Assembly (NCBI GenBank): GCA_046595995.1
Contig: JBKJNB010000026.1
Location: 1 to 13,133 of the forward strand
Source of the DNA: JAWXBR01 sp046595995
Lineage (GTDB): Bacteria; Bacteroidota; Ignavibacteria; Kapaibacteriales; Kapaibacteriaceae
Length of the DNA: 13,133 nt
Direction of reading: 5' to 3'
Part shown: positions 6,504 to 13,133 of the stretch, one piece after another
Layout of the letters: each line of letters begins with the position of its first letter
Numbering within the stretch: position 1 is the stretch's first letter
Program-made: the position numbers and the translations under genes
Notes under the pieces: model-generated
Database searches by the model: none
What the model was told of the DNA's origin: nothing
Seen by the model: only the letters and a program-made list of their open reading frames with translations

Positions 6504-7670
6504 ATGCCTGTTCCGTTGCTCGACCTCAAATTACAGTATCAGACGCTGAAGACTGACATCGACGCTGCGCTGCTGCGTGTTGCAGCATCGCAGATATGCA
6601 TCCTCGGGCCGGAAGTCGATGCGCTTGAAGCTGAGCTTGCTGAGTACCTGCAGGTCAGACATGCTATTGGCGTTTCGAGCGGTACCGATGCTCTCGTCAT
6701 GGCATTTATGGCGTTAGGCCTTGGCCCAGGCGATGAAGTAATCGTTCCGACGTTCTCTTTTTTCGCAACGGCAGGATGTGTGTCGCGTCTCGGCGCAACG
6801 CCGGTGTTCGTTGATGTCGACCCCGTTTCATTCAACATCGACGCCGCTCTTGTACGGCTTGCGATCACACCACGCACAAAGGCAATCGTGCCCGTGCATT
6901 TGTTTGGTCAGTCGGCGGACATGGATGCCCTAATGGCCATTAGTGTCGAGACGGGAATTCCGATCATCGAAGATGCGGCGCAGGCAATTGGGACGCAGTG
7001 GCAGAACAGACGCCGCGTTGGCAGCATGGGACTCATGGGATGTTTCTCGTTTTATCCGACCAAGAATCTCGGTGCGTATGGCGATGCTGGCCTCATCACT
7101 ACAAACGACGATGCGCTGGCCATACATCTGAAGCAATTGCGCAATCACGGCATGGAGCCGCGTTACTATCACGCCTTCATCGGAGGCAATTTCCGCCTCG
7201 ATGCTCTACAGGCAGCCGTCCTTCGCGTAAAACTCCCCCACCTGCCGCATTGGCACGAGGCACGTCGAGTAAATGCCGCGATGTACACAGACCTGTTTAT
7301 CCAGGAAGGCCTGAGCGAAGCAACGGGAATCACAGCATTCGGCAACGACAACCGCGTCCTCCTACCACGTCCGTTGTATGAGGCCTCAGGCGCTACCGAC
7401 CACCACATCTTCAACCAGTACACCATTCGTGTGGAGAACCGTGACGAATTGCGCGCCTTTCTTCAGTCGCGCGGCATAGGCTCGGAGATCTATTATCCCG
7501 TGCCCTTCCATCGTCAGGCCTGCTACGCATCGATGAGGCCCAATGACGGTGACTTCCCTGTTTCCAATGCACTTGCGGAAACGGTACTTGCCCTGCCTAT
7601 TTTTCCTGAGTTGAAACCAGAACAAATCCGAGAAGTGGTCGTAACCGTGCGCGAATTCATTCACAAGTAA
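6504..7670 (+). CDS. DegT/DnrJ/EryC1/StrS family sugar-nucleotide aminotransferase
   Basis: This 388-residue PLP enzyme transfers an amino group, usually from glutamate, to a keto sugar nucleotide for envelope polysaccharide or glycan synthesis in the cytoplasm. The start PVPLLDLKLQYQTLK is the standard family N terminus. SSGTDAL (58-64) binds the cofactor phosphate, IIEDAAQAIG carries D157 and Q160 for the PLP ring, and the Schiff-base lysine is K187 in SFYPTKNLGAYGDAG. PVHLFGQSADMDAL resembles 3-keto-sugar aminotransferases such as the WbpE and FdtB groups, but the exact sugar cannot be read from sequence. Its ATG is 2 nt from the divergent Rieske ATG. It is the first gene of a compact four-gene run; GmhA further downstream also supports envelope sugar chemistry in the neighbourhood. 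Confidence 0.93.
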   Translation: MPVPLLDLKLQYQTLKTDIDAALLRVAASQICILGPEVDALEAELAEYLQVRHAIGVSSGTDALVMAFMALGLGPGDEVIVPTFSFFATAGCVSRLGATPVFVDVDPVSFNIDAALVRLAITPRTKAIVPVHLFGQSADMDALMAISVETGIPIIEDAAQAIGTQWQNRRRVGSMGLMGCFSFYPTKNLGAYGDAGLITTNDDALAIHLKQLRNHGMEPRYYHAFIGGNFRLDALQAAVLRVKLPHLPHWHEARRVNAAMYTDLFIQEGLSEATGITAFGNDNRVLLPRPLYEASGATDHHIFNQYTIRVENRDELRAFLQSRGIGSEIYYPVPFHRQACYASMRPNDGDFPVSNALAETVLALPIFPELKPEQIREVVVTVREFIHK

Positions 7671-7671
7671 G

Positions 7672-8451
7672 ATGAACATGGACAACGACCCTACCCCGAA
7701 CAAGACGACGTACCACGTGGAATTCAAGAACAGGTCTGGCCTCGGCGGTCGATATCTGATTGGATTCCTCCTCGTTGCCTTCGGACTTGCCCTTCTTCTG
7801 AACGCCTTTGGCCTTTACGAGTTTGGCGATTTCTTCGGTACGTGGTGGCCAAGCATTCTCATGATTGTAGCCATTGCACAGCTCGCGACCGGACGTCGCC
7901 AGTGGTTTTGGTCGAGCATGCTTTTCCTTGCAGGCGCTCTACTTCAGGCGCGAGAATTGGGTATGCTTCCAGGCGGCTTCTGGAGCGCCTTCTGGCCTTC
8001 AGTGCTGATTCTCGCCGGCATATCGATATTGATCAATCGCGGACATAAAAAAAAAGTCGGAGTCACGAGTGGCGGTGATGCATACTTCGGCGGAACATCA
8101 CAAAACGTAGGTGGCGCCAGAGTAGACCGCACAGCAATATTCAGCGGACAAGAACTACGCGTTTCATCGCGCAACTTCGCTGGTGGCGAATTGACAGCAG
8201 TGTTTGGCGGTATCGAAATCGACTTGCGTGATGCTGAGATCGATTCAGCAAACGCAATGCTCTCGGTAACAGCCGTTTTTGGTGGCATAGAAGTACGCGT
8301 ACCTCCGCATTGGCAGGTTGTTGTGCAGGGCACACCAATTTTCGGTGGCATCGAGGATAAAACCACACGAATGCCTAACAACACTGTCAAAGGCCCCCTC
8401 CTTCTCCTTGACGTTACTGCAGTGTTCGGTGGCGTGGAGATCGGATATTGA
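7672..8451 (+). CDS. LiaF-like membrane protein (LiaI/LiaF-type helices plus LiaF C-terminal domain)
   Basis: This 259-residue protein has four hydrophobic helices at about 28-47, 57-72, 78-92 and 107-122 with Trp-rich turns (TWWPSI, AFWPSV), as in the LiaF N-terminal membrane region. From ~150 on it is cytoplasmic-type and beta-rich, with four repeats of the phrase TAVFGGIEI or TPIFGGIE at about 175, 200, 221 and 249, preceded by a related TAIFSGQE; this is typical of the LiaF/'cell wall-active antibiotics response' C-terminal domain. In Bacillota LiaF represses the LiaRS system; here no histidine kinase or regulator gene is adjacent, so only a general envelope-stress or membrane-organising role is suggested. 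The start is 1 nt after the previous stop; a second ATG two codons in is possible. A run of nine A at 8047-8055 separates the two halves of the protein. Confidence 0.82.
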   Translation: MNMDNDPTPNKTTYHVEFKNRSGLGGRYLIGFLLVAFGLALLLNAFGLYEFGDFFGTWWPSILMIVAIAQLATGRRQWFWSSMLFLAGALLQARELGMLPGGFWSAFWPSVLILAGISILINRGHKKKVGVTSGGDAYFGGTSQNVGGARVDRTAIFSGQELRVSSRNFAGGELTAVFGGIEIDLRDAEIDSANAMLSVTAVFGGIEVRVPPHWQVVVQGTPIFGGIEDKTTRMPNNTVKGPLLLLDVTAVFGGVEIGY

Positions 8452-9299
8452 TTAAGTCGTTCGCAATTGTCGCCTTTCTCGTCTGTGCCTGTCTCTGCGC
8501 GGCGCAGTCCGACAGCACAACGCGCATTACGTTGTCTTTCGGTCGCAAGATCAAGGTTAGCGACAGATATCTCCTCACGACTAGCGCTAGCTATCGTATG
8601 CGCCTTGCTTACGACGTTAAGGGTCGCCCATCTATAGACTCGACATATGCAGACAGCGTACGTCTGCAAGCTCTCGTTGATGTGACATCTGTAACAGAAA
8701 CCGGCGAGGAGTACGCAAAGACGCTAACGGTGCGTTACTTCCATCGCTTTGTAAACAATGCTAGAATAGACGTGTTGCCAACCGGTGCCGTTATCGGTGC
8801 GACATTCGATGGCCCATCCCCGACATTTCTCGTCAATGGCACAAAGCCCACAACTGAAATCGAAGAACTTCTACGCCTCGCGGTACGGTCCGAAGGCGGC
8901 ACCACGACTGGAGCGATACTCAATCCTTCGAAGCCGGTGCGCATTGGTGACTCGTGGACCGTTAATCTTCGAGCTTTTGCAGCAGCGATGTCCGACAGCC
9001 CCAAGAGCATGCCAATAAAGGGCCTCACAGGCAAAGTGCGCTTCGTCTCAGTCGACGTCGTTAAAGGCAAACCCTCGGCGACGGTCATAGCCGCAGTGCG
9101 TCAGAAGTCCAGAGTCAGCAACAAGCAATCACCAACGCATACAAACGCGTACGACATTACAGTGACAGTGCCCATCGACGCGCGCTACCCCGCCTCTGCC
9201 AGTAAGGTGCGCTCGCGAGTCCGCGTAGACTCGCGAGGCAAGGGGCTCAAGACGACGCAGGAAACCGACATCACGATCGAATCGACATTCGATCGATGA
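8448..9299 (+). CDS. Exported protein of unknown function
   Basis: I do not recognise this 283-residue protein with confidence. It starts at TTG 8448, overlapping the previous stop as TTGA. Residues 1-19 form a signal peptide (IKSF, hydrophobic core AIVAFLVCACLCAA, cleavage before QSDS). The three cysteines in the core do not make a good lipobox, so a soluble periplasmic product is more likely than a lipoprotein. The mature part is rich in beta-type segments and Thr/Ser, with no membrane helix. The phrase PVRIGDSWTVNL (~163-174), after a stretch about a default-like constant, resembles bacterial exported proteins of the DUF6263 kind, but this is a weak impression. Its overlaps with the LiaF-like gene and the transporter suggest coupled synthesis. 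Confidence 0.75.
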   Translation: MIKSFAIVAFLVCACLCAAQSDSTTRITLSFGRKIKVSDRYLLTTSASYRMRLAYDVKGRPSIDSTYADSVRLQALVDVTSVTETGEEYAKTLTVRYFHRFVNNARIDVLPTGAVIGATFDGPSPTFLVNGTKPTTEIEELLRLAVRSEGGTTTGAILNPSKPVRIGDSWTVNLRAFAAAMSDSPKSMPIKGLTGKVRFVSVDVVKGKPSATVIAAVRQKSRVSNKQSPTHTNAYDITVTVPIDARYPASASKVRSRVRVDSRGKGLKTTQETDITIESTFDR

Positions 9300-10126
9300 C
9301 GCCACGTAATCAGAGTGCAATGCTGCTTGTGATTGCAGCGGTGCTATGGAGTACCGGCGGAGTGTTCATCAAATGGTTGCCCCTTTCGCCCCTTACCATT
9401 GCTGGCGCGCGCAGCGCCATTGCCGCACTGGTGCTGCTTGCGTGGATACGCAAACCGCAGCCCACGTGGAGCGCGATGCAGATCGGCGCGATTATTTCGT
9501 ACGCGGCGACAGTCGTGCTGTTCGTCGTTGCAACGAAGATGACGACTGCCGCGAACGCAATTCTGCTGCAGTACACGGCACCAATCTGGGTGTCGCTTCT
9601 GAGTGTAGCTATCACTGGCGAGCGATTACGTACGACCGATTGGATGGCTGTGATTGTTGTGATGTGCGGCATGAGCGTATTCTTTCTCGAGAAGGTTGCG
9701 TTTGATAGTATTGTGGGCAACGGCATTGCCGTTCTGAGCGGCATGGCATTCGCCGGTGTTGCATTGTTTATTCGAGCACAACGTGGGGTGTCTACAGGTG
9801 AGTCGATTCTCTTCGGCAACGTGCTTGCGGCGCTGATATGCCTACCGTTCATCGAGGGTTATGCCGTTACACCTGGTGTGATAGGCGCTCTCCTCGGCAT
9901 GGGTGTGTTTCAGCTCGGTGTGTCGTACATCCTTTACACGAAGGCACTCGTGAATGTAACGGCAATTCAGGCCGTGCTGTTCACAACGCTCGAGCCATTG
10001 CTAAACCCCATCTGGGTTGCCGTGATGATTGGCGAAGTGCCGTCTTCGCTCGCCATTGTTGGCGGCGCACTTGTCATCGGTGGCGTTGTTGCATCACAGC
10101 TACGTCCGTCGGTAGCAAAGACCTAG
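9296..10126 (+). CDS. EamA/DMT-superfamily transporter
   Basis: This 276-residue inner-membrane protein has ten predicted hydrophobic helices in two halves of about 135 residues, each resembling an EamA domain. The first half opens LLVIAAVLWSTGGVFIKWLPLSPLTIAGARSAIAAL, with the family's usual W-S-T-G/R-S pattern, and holds NAILLQYTAPIWVSLLS. The second half has GVSYILYTKALVNVTAIQAVLFTTLEPLLNPIWV, the mirrored signature. Members export amino acids, nucleosides and other small metabolites or take up metabolites by antiport; the substrate cannot be told from sequence. The ATG overlaps the preceding stop (ATGA). The stop codon lies in a 12-bp tandem duplication that creates a second in-frame TAG 9 nt later. 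No marked promoter separates it from the genes before it, so it is the last gene of the four-gene run. Confidence 0.92.
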   Translation: MTPRNQSAMLLVIAAVLWSTGGVFIKWLPLSPLTIAGARSAIAALVLLAWIRKPQPTWSAMQIGAIISYAATVVLFVVATKMTTAANAILLQYTAPIWVSLLSVAITGERLRTTDWMAVIVVMCGMSVFFLEKVAFDSIVGNGIAVLSGMAFAGVALFIRAQRGVSTGESILFGNVLAALICLPFIEGYAVTPGVIGALLGMGVFQLGVSYILYTKALVNVTAIQAVLFTTLEPLLNPIWVAVMIGEVPSSLAIVGGALVIGGVVASQLRPSVAKT

Positions 10127-10145
10127 CCCCGTCCCTAGCCCCTTC
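10122..10145 (+). repeat. 12-bp tandem duplication over the transporter stop codon
   Basis: CCTAGCCCCGTC (10122-10133) is followed directly by CCTAGCCCCTTC (10134-10145), 11 of 12 bases identical. Because 12 is a multiple of three, the TAG is repeated in frame. Confidence 0.7.
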
Positions 10146-10175
10146 GCAGATCATTCCTACAGCATAGATTGCATC

Positions 10176-10775
10176 ATGGCAACACCCTTCGATTCAGAAC
10201 GAATTCGCTCCATCATTGGCGAATCTGTTTCAACAAAGCTTCATCTCGCCGAACACTGCGCTTCCGACATTCAGCGTTGTGGCGAACTGATGACTAGTGC
10301 TGCGCGCGCCGAACGTCTAATTATGCTCTGCGGTAATGGTGGCAGCGCAGCCGACAGTCAGCACATTGCCGCAGAACTTGTTATTCGTTTCAGGGGGCAC
10401 GTCGAACGGCGAGCCATTGCCGCACTAGCACTAACTGTAGACACATCGGCACTTACGGCGTGTGGCAACGACTATGGCTTCGACCAAGTCTTTGCACGAC
10501 AGGTCGAGGCCTTCGGCTCCGAAGGCGACGTCCTCGTGGCCCTTTCAACAAGCGGTACGTCGCGCAACGTAGTCGAAGCCGTGAACGCCGCTAACGCCCT
10601 AGGAATGAAAACAATCGGTCTCCTCGGCGGCACAGGCGGAACACTGCTAAACCTCTGCACAGCCGCGGTAATTGTGCCATCGCCGGTAACGGCACGCATT
10701 CAGGAATCGCACATCCTTATCGGACACATCTGGTGCGAGATGATTGAAGAGGGACTGTTCCCGGAGCTTTTTTAG
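10176..10775 (+). CDS. gmhA: Phosphoheptose isomerase (sedoheptulose 7-phosphate isomerase)
   Basis: This 199-residue SIS-domain enzyme converts sedoheptulose 7-phosphate to glycero-manno-heptose 7-phosphate, the first step of ADP-heptose synthesis for the lipopolysaccharide core. Motifs are in the right order: CGNGGSAADSQHIAAELVIRF (52-72) with the catalytic-region H63 and E67, TACGNDYGFDQVF (94-106), the phosphate-binding STSGTSRNV (124-132), and RIQESHILIGH with Q176 and H184 at the spacing seen in characterised GmhA. These metal and acid-base residues separate it from the related DiaA proteins. Length matches the family. It starts at ATG 10176 without a Shine-Dalgarno site, 49 nt after the transporter stop; I see no clear promoter in that gap, so read-through from the upstream operon is possible. 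The other heptose genes (hldE, gmhB) are not in the window. Confidence 0.92.
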   Translation: MATPFDSERIRSIIGESVSTKLHLAEHCASDIQRCGELMTSAARAERLIMLCGNGGSAADSQHIAAELVIRFRGHVERRAIAALALTVDTSALTACGNDYGFDQVFARQVEAFGSEGDVLVALSTSGTSRNVVEAVNAANALGMKTIGLLGGTGGTLLNLCTAAVIVPSPVTARIQESHILIGHIWCEMIEEGLFPELF

Positions 10776-10804
10776 CCGGACACCAGCAATTTTTTACACA
10801 AGCA

Positions 10805-10837
10805 TTTGTGGTTTGCTTGCTACGCAAGCTATCTTTG
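10805..10837 (+). promoter_or_regulatory. Promoter of tRNA-Thr
   Basis: TTTG (10805-10808) and TATCTTTG (10830-10837) are separated by 21 nt, matching the Bacteroidota -33/-7 promoter (TTG, 17-23 nt, TAnnTTTG). The -7 box ends 6 nt before the first base of the tRNA. The spacer contains a perfect GCTTGC-TAC-GCAAGC inverted repeat (10815-10829). Confidence 0.75.
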
Positions 10838-10843
10838 TGGCCC

Positions 10844-10916
10844 GCCGACTTAGCTCAGCTGGTAGAGCAGCTGATTTGTAATCAGCAGGTCAACAGTTCA
10901 AGTCTGTTAGTCGGCT
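10844..10916 (+). tRNA. tRNA-Thr (anticodon UGU)
   Basis: A complete 73-nt cloverleaf can be folded. The acceptor stem is GCCGACT with AGTCGGC, the D arm GCTC...GAGC, the anticodon stem GCTGA/TCAGC with loop TTTGTAA (anticodon TGT at 10877-10879), and the T arm AACAG-TTCAAGT-CTGTT. UGU reads the threonine codon ACA and, by wobble, others. The sequence is close to the familiar bacterial tRNA-Thr(UGU). The discriminator base is T, and CCA is not encoded (CATC follows), so the 3' end must be added enzymatically. It has its own promoter upstream and a strong terminator immediately downstream, so it is a single-gene transcription unit. Confidence 0.97.
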
Positions 10917-10921
10917 CATCG

Positions 10922-10953
10922 AAAGCCGTATCACAATGTGATGCGGCTTTTTT
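10922..10953 (+). terminator. Rho-independent terminator of tRNA-Thr
   Basis: AAAGCCGTATCAC (10922-10934) pairs with GTGATGCGGCTTT (10938-10950) across a 3-nt AAT loop, a 13-bp stem with one G-T wobble. A run of six T (10948-10953) overlaps the end of the stem, and TGTTTTG follows. This is a textbook intrinsic terminator and begins 5 nt after the tRNA. Confidence 0.9.
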
Positions 10954-10973
10954 GTTTTGTGGCACCGTGCAGC

Positions 10974-11047
10974 AAATTCAAACCCACGAGCGTCATTCAA
11001 ACTCGAGCAGCACTCAGACACACGAGTATCACTAAAATCCACGAACG
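10974..11047 (-). repeat. Four degenerate 17-19-bp tandem repeats at the 3' end of the large secreted-protein gene
   Basis: On the minus strand four adjacent units follow one another: CGTTCGTGGATTTTAGTGA (11047-11029), TACTCGTGTGTCTGAGTGC (11028-11010), TGCTCGAGTTTGAATGA (11009-10993) and CGCTCGTGGGTTTGAATTT (10992-10974). The shared core is CTCGTG followed by TTTGA. The first unit encodes the last residues and the stop of the gene; the others lie beyond it. The units are diverged, so chance cannot be excluded. Confidence 0.45.
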
Positions 11048-13133
11048 AATAGACGCTGGTTTAGCACTGACCCTTCGAGGCTCAGCAATTCGATGTACAG
11101 CCCTGTTGGTACGGTCGGAAGCATCGTGGGCTGTTCTTCCCAACGATCGTATTGCACTTCATCAGACTGCACGATACGTCCGTCTAAGGCGTAGATCGTG
11201 CGACGTACCATGGCGTTAGCATTCAGCCTAATGTTCCTCAGGTTCAGCGCGCATCCGCGAAACTCCAGTGTCGCTTCTGTGCTTGAAACTTCTCTACATC
11301 CGTACGATGACTCGACAACACACTCAAGGTTATCATACTGCACAGGGTAGAGCATCGCAGTACCGACAACGGTGGCGACAATGTTATCGGCTTGCCGTTT
11401 TCTAAGCCTCATGCGAAGGAATTTGCGTCCATCGGGCATCGAGCCCCTTGCCAACTCTTCTCCGACCGTAACGACAACGTCCGTCATGCACGAGCCGCTG
11501 TAGCGCACAGCAACATCAGCACTATCGAAGGTGCCCGGCACGTGCTGCACGACGAACTCGGCACGCTGTGATACATAACTCTGTACGTTGTTCATAATTA
11601 ATGGTGCTGGCTCAAGGTACTGTGCAACAACGGTGTCCATGTTCATACATCCGTCCGCGTCCCAACCAGTTACGATATACGTTGTGGTACGTGTTGCTGT
11701 GATAGTGGGATTGGCAATGGTAGCGTCGCTCACTTCCGCACCGGGTACCCATGCGTAACGCACGCCACCTGATGCGCGCAACTGTCCCTGACCGTTTGAA
11801 CAGAAGCTGACATCTGTGCCTGCGTTTATCGCCGGCAGTGCAACCGTTCGAATTACAACCACCATCGTGTCAGAGCCGTCGTTGTTACTGGCAATGAGCA
11901 GCGCTTGCGACATTCCGGGTGTTACAAAGTAGATGGCGGGCGGGGTTCGACCAACGTATATCCTTGGCACACCCGCGGAAAAATGCCACGTCCACATGGT
12001 AGAATTAGCACTAGAATAGTTTATAAAATTCAATACTGATCCCGAGCACACAACGGTATCGCATGTGAAATCGGCACGCGGACAGTTTGCAATCGGTGAC
12101 GGAAGGTACTGTCCGTCTATGACGTTAGGACTGCCAACGAGCGCAGTCGTGGGCGCGCGCAGCACGAGCGTACTCACACTATCGAAACCGCACGCTGCAC
12201 CAAGCACATCAGGGAACGGAATGCGTCGAAGGCCGGTACCGTCTGCGACGTACACGATGCCATCCGGACCCCGCTGTATACCGCCGCACAAAAAAGTACC
12301 ATCGTGCGATCGCATGTCACCAATAATCTCTCTGCTCTCAACAAGGGGGTCGACCCGCAGATTGTACTGCAACAACTCACTCCACGTAGTTACATACAGA
12401 ATGTCCTCGCTCGGCGAAAACGAAAGTCCGTAAAACGCCCTAGCAGTATCAACAAGGCGAGGCTCGCTAATTCTTCCGGTGCGCAAGTCAACGCTGAATA
12501 CTTCACATAGTTTAGAATGCGGGTTTGTTATGGCAACACGTCGGCCCGATGCCGAAAACTTTACCATCCCCAATCCATAGTTTCCGCCGGGCAGTTGAGT
12601 GTCGGGATTGGCGTATTGCATTCCGACATTGCTAATCACAACAGATTCGATACCTCGAGGGGTCACTTTGTACATGTAAAATCGAGGTAGCTGCCTGTCG
12701 TGTGCAACCACCCACCACGACTCACCATCGCAATGCTGCGTGGCGCTGAGTTTTTCTGCGCAGTCTGCTAGCAGCTCTACATTCTTGGTTGACGTTACGT
12801 CACCTGCACCACCGTTCAGCGACAGATCGACGATAGAATAGCGAAGCCCAGGATTGTTTAACGCGCCATTACTGAGGTCGCCTGCTGTAAACACATAGTA
12901 TTTCGCAGAGTCGCGAGGCTTCGGCACAATGAGCGCACTCTGCGTGCTCGACCAGCCCCCTGCTAGCCCCATACCATTTGGCATCGGCGATAGATTTCGA
13001 TCGAAGATTGTCTTTCCGTCCGTCGTAAACAGAAACCCACCTGTGACGGGGTCGCAAACGGAGGCGGTACCTTCCTGGGTTGACAAGGGGCCGAGGATAG
13101 GGGTCGAAGTCCCCGAAGCAAACGTCAATCCCG
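11032..13133 (-). CDS. Large secreted protein with propeller-like, PKD and Ig-like regions and a T9SS-like C terminus (5' end outside window)
   Basis: The frame is open to the window edge, so the signal peptide and true start are missing; about 700 residues are visible, numbered here from the TTG at 13128. The beginning (GPLSTQEGTASVCDP, FLFTTDGKTIFDRN, MPNGMGLAGG, SSTQSALIVPKP) matches the N-terminal region common in Bacteroidota gliding/T9SS-associated secreted proteins, followed by propeller-like strands to ~330 (for example LSFSPSEDILYVTTWSELLQYNL). Residues ~349-428 look like a PKD domain (ADFTCDTVVCSGSVLNF, MWTWHFSAG). Residues ~433-503 form an Ig-like module (INAGTDVSFCSNG, YAWVPGAEVSDATIANPTITATRTTTY). 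The last ~70 residues resemble a T9SS sorting domain (RRTIYALDGRIVQSD, VPTGLYIELLSLEG, QRLFVRGF). It is likely secreted or surface-attached; no enzymatic motif is seen. Confidence 0.85.
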   Translation of the reverse strand, partial: GLTFASGTSTPILGPLSTQEGTASVCDPVTGGFLFTTDGKTIFDRNLSPMPNGMGLAGGWSSTQSALIVPKPRDSAKYYVFTAGDLSNGALNNPGLRYSIVDLSLNGGAGDVTSTKNVELLADCAEKLSATQHCDGESWWVVAHDRQLPRFYMYKVTPRGIESVVISNVGMQYANPDTQLPGGNYGLGMVKFSASGRRVAITNPHSKLCEVFSVDLRTGRISEPRLVDTARAFYGLSFSPSEDILYVTTWSELLQYNLRVDPLVESREIIGDMRSHDGTFLCGGIQRGPDGIVYVADGTGLRRIPFPDVLGAACGFDSVSTLVLRAPTTALVGSPNVIDGQYLPSPIANCPRADFTCDTVVCSGSVLNFINYSSANSTMWTWHFSAGVPRIYVGRTPPAIYFVTPGMSQALLIASNNDGSDTMVVVIRTVALPAINAGTDVSFCSNGQGQLRASGGVRYAWVPGAEVSDATIANPTITATRTTTYIVTGWDADGCMNMDTVVAQYLEPAPLIMNNVQSYVSQRAEFVVQHVPGTFDSADVAVRYSGSCMTDVVVTVGEELARGSMPDGRKFLRMRLRKRQADNIVATVVGTAMLYPVQYDNLECVVESSYGCREVSSTEATLEFRGCALNLRNIRLNANAMVRRTIYALDGRIVQSDEVQYDRWEEQPTMLPTVPTGLYIELLSLEGSVLNQRLFVRGF

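Noticed and set aside
7944..8669. Minus-strand open frame of 241 codons opposite the LiaF-like gene.
   Set aside because: Its repeated Ser/Pro/Asn runs are the mirror image of the FGGIE repeats; the plus-strand protein matches a known family and fits the operon.
10751..10773. Terminator at the end of gmhA (GGGA/TCCC hairpin and six T).
   Set aside because: The stem is 4 bp and separated from the T run by 5 bases; it also lies within the coding end.
1..13133. CRISPR arrays, insertion sequences, prophage or integron parts.
   Set aside because: No regularly spaced perfect repeats, transposase or integrase motifs, or terminal inverted repeats were found by reading. The tRNA-Thr 3' end is followed by a terminator, and no attachment-site repeat of it is seen.

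Overview
The window looks like chromosomal DNA from a Bacteroidota-type (FCB group) bacterium. Three predicted secreted proteins end in type IX secretion (T9SS) sorting-like domains. Promoters match the Bacteroidota -33 TTG/TTTG and -7 TAnnTTTG pattern. Shine-Dalgarno sites are mostly absent, and GTG and TTG starts are common. A member of the Chlorobi/Ignavibacteria/Kapabacteria side of the group is my guess; no marker here proves it. Roughly even base composition throughout and no transposase, integrase or phage gene argue for ordinary core or semi-core chromosome.

Layout. 1-351: 3' end of a T9SS-exported protein, then a stem-loop terminator. 459-2162 (+): a small exported protein that is essentially a signal peptide, a basic linker and a sorting-like domain, followed 6 nt later by a cystathionine gamma-synthase/lyase family enzyme. 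2189-6501 (-): a run of four genes, in transcription order a Rieske iron-sulfur protein, a very divergent cytochrome b, alanine dehydrogenase and a PaaN-type aldehyde dehydrogenase. 6504-10126 (+): four tightly packed genes with 1-nt spacing or 4-nt overlaps: a sugar aminotransferase, a LiaF-like membrane protein, an exported protein of unknown function and an EamA-type transporter. 10176-10775 (+): GmhA. 10844-10916 (+): tRNA-Thr(UGU) with a clear promoter and terminator. 11032-13133 (-): a large secreted protein with a PKD/Ig-like region, cut by the window edge.

How the genes fit together. The minus-strand run joins a quinol-oxidising-type redox pair to two NAD(P)-dependent dehydrogenases; ald also has its own promoter inside the end of the cytochrome b gene. 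The plus-strand aminotransferase and GmhA point to cell-envelope sugar synthesis, and the LiaF-like protein to envelope stress. The secreted proteins belong to the T9SS export route.

The most unusual item is the cytochrome b at 5039-6043. Aligned by eye to helices A-D of cytochrome b/b6, it keeps both histidines that ligate the low-potential heme (bL) and has lost both that ligate heme bH. It also lacks the usual helix-C and PEWY motifs and carries an insertion of about 60 residues in the periplasmic A-B loop. A single-heme Rieske/cytochrome b complex that cannot run a standard Q cycle is the best candidate here for an undescribed system.
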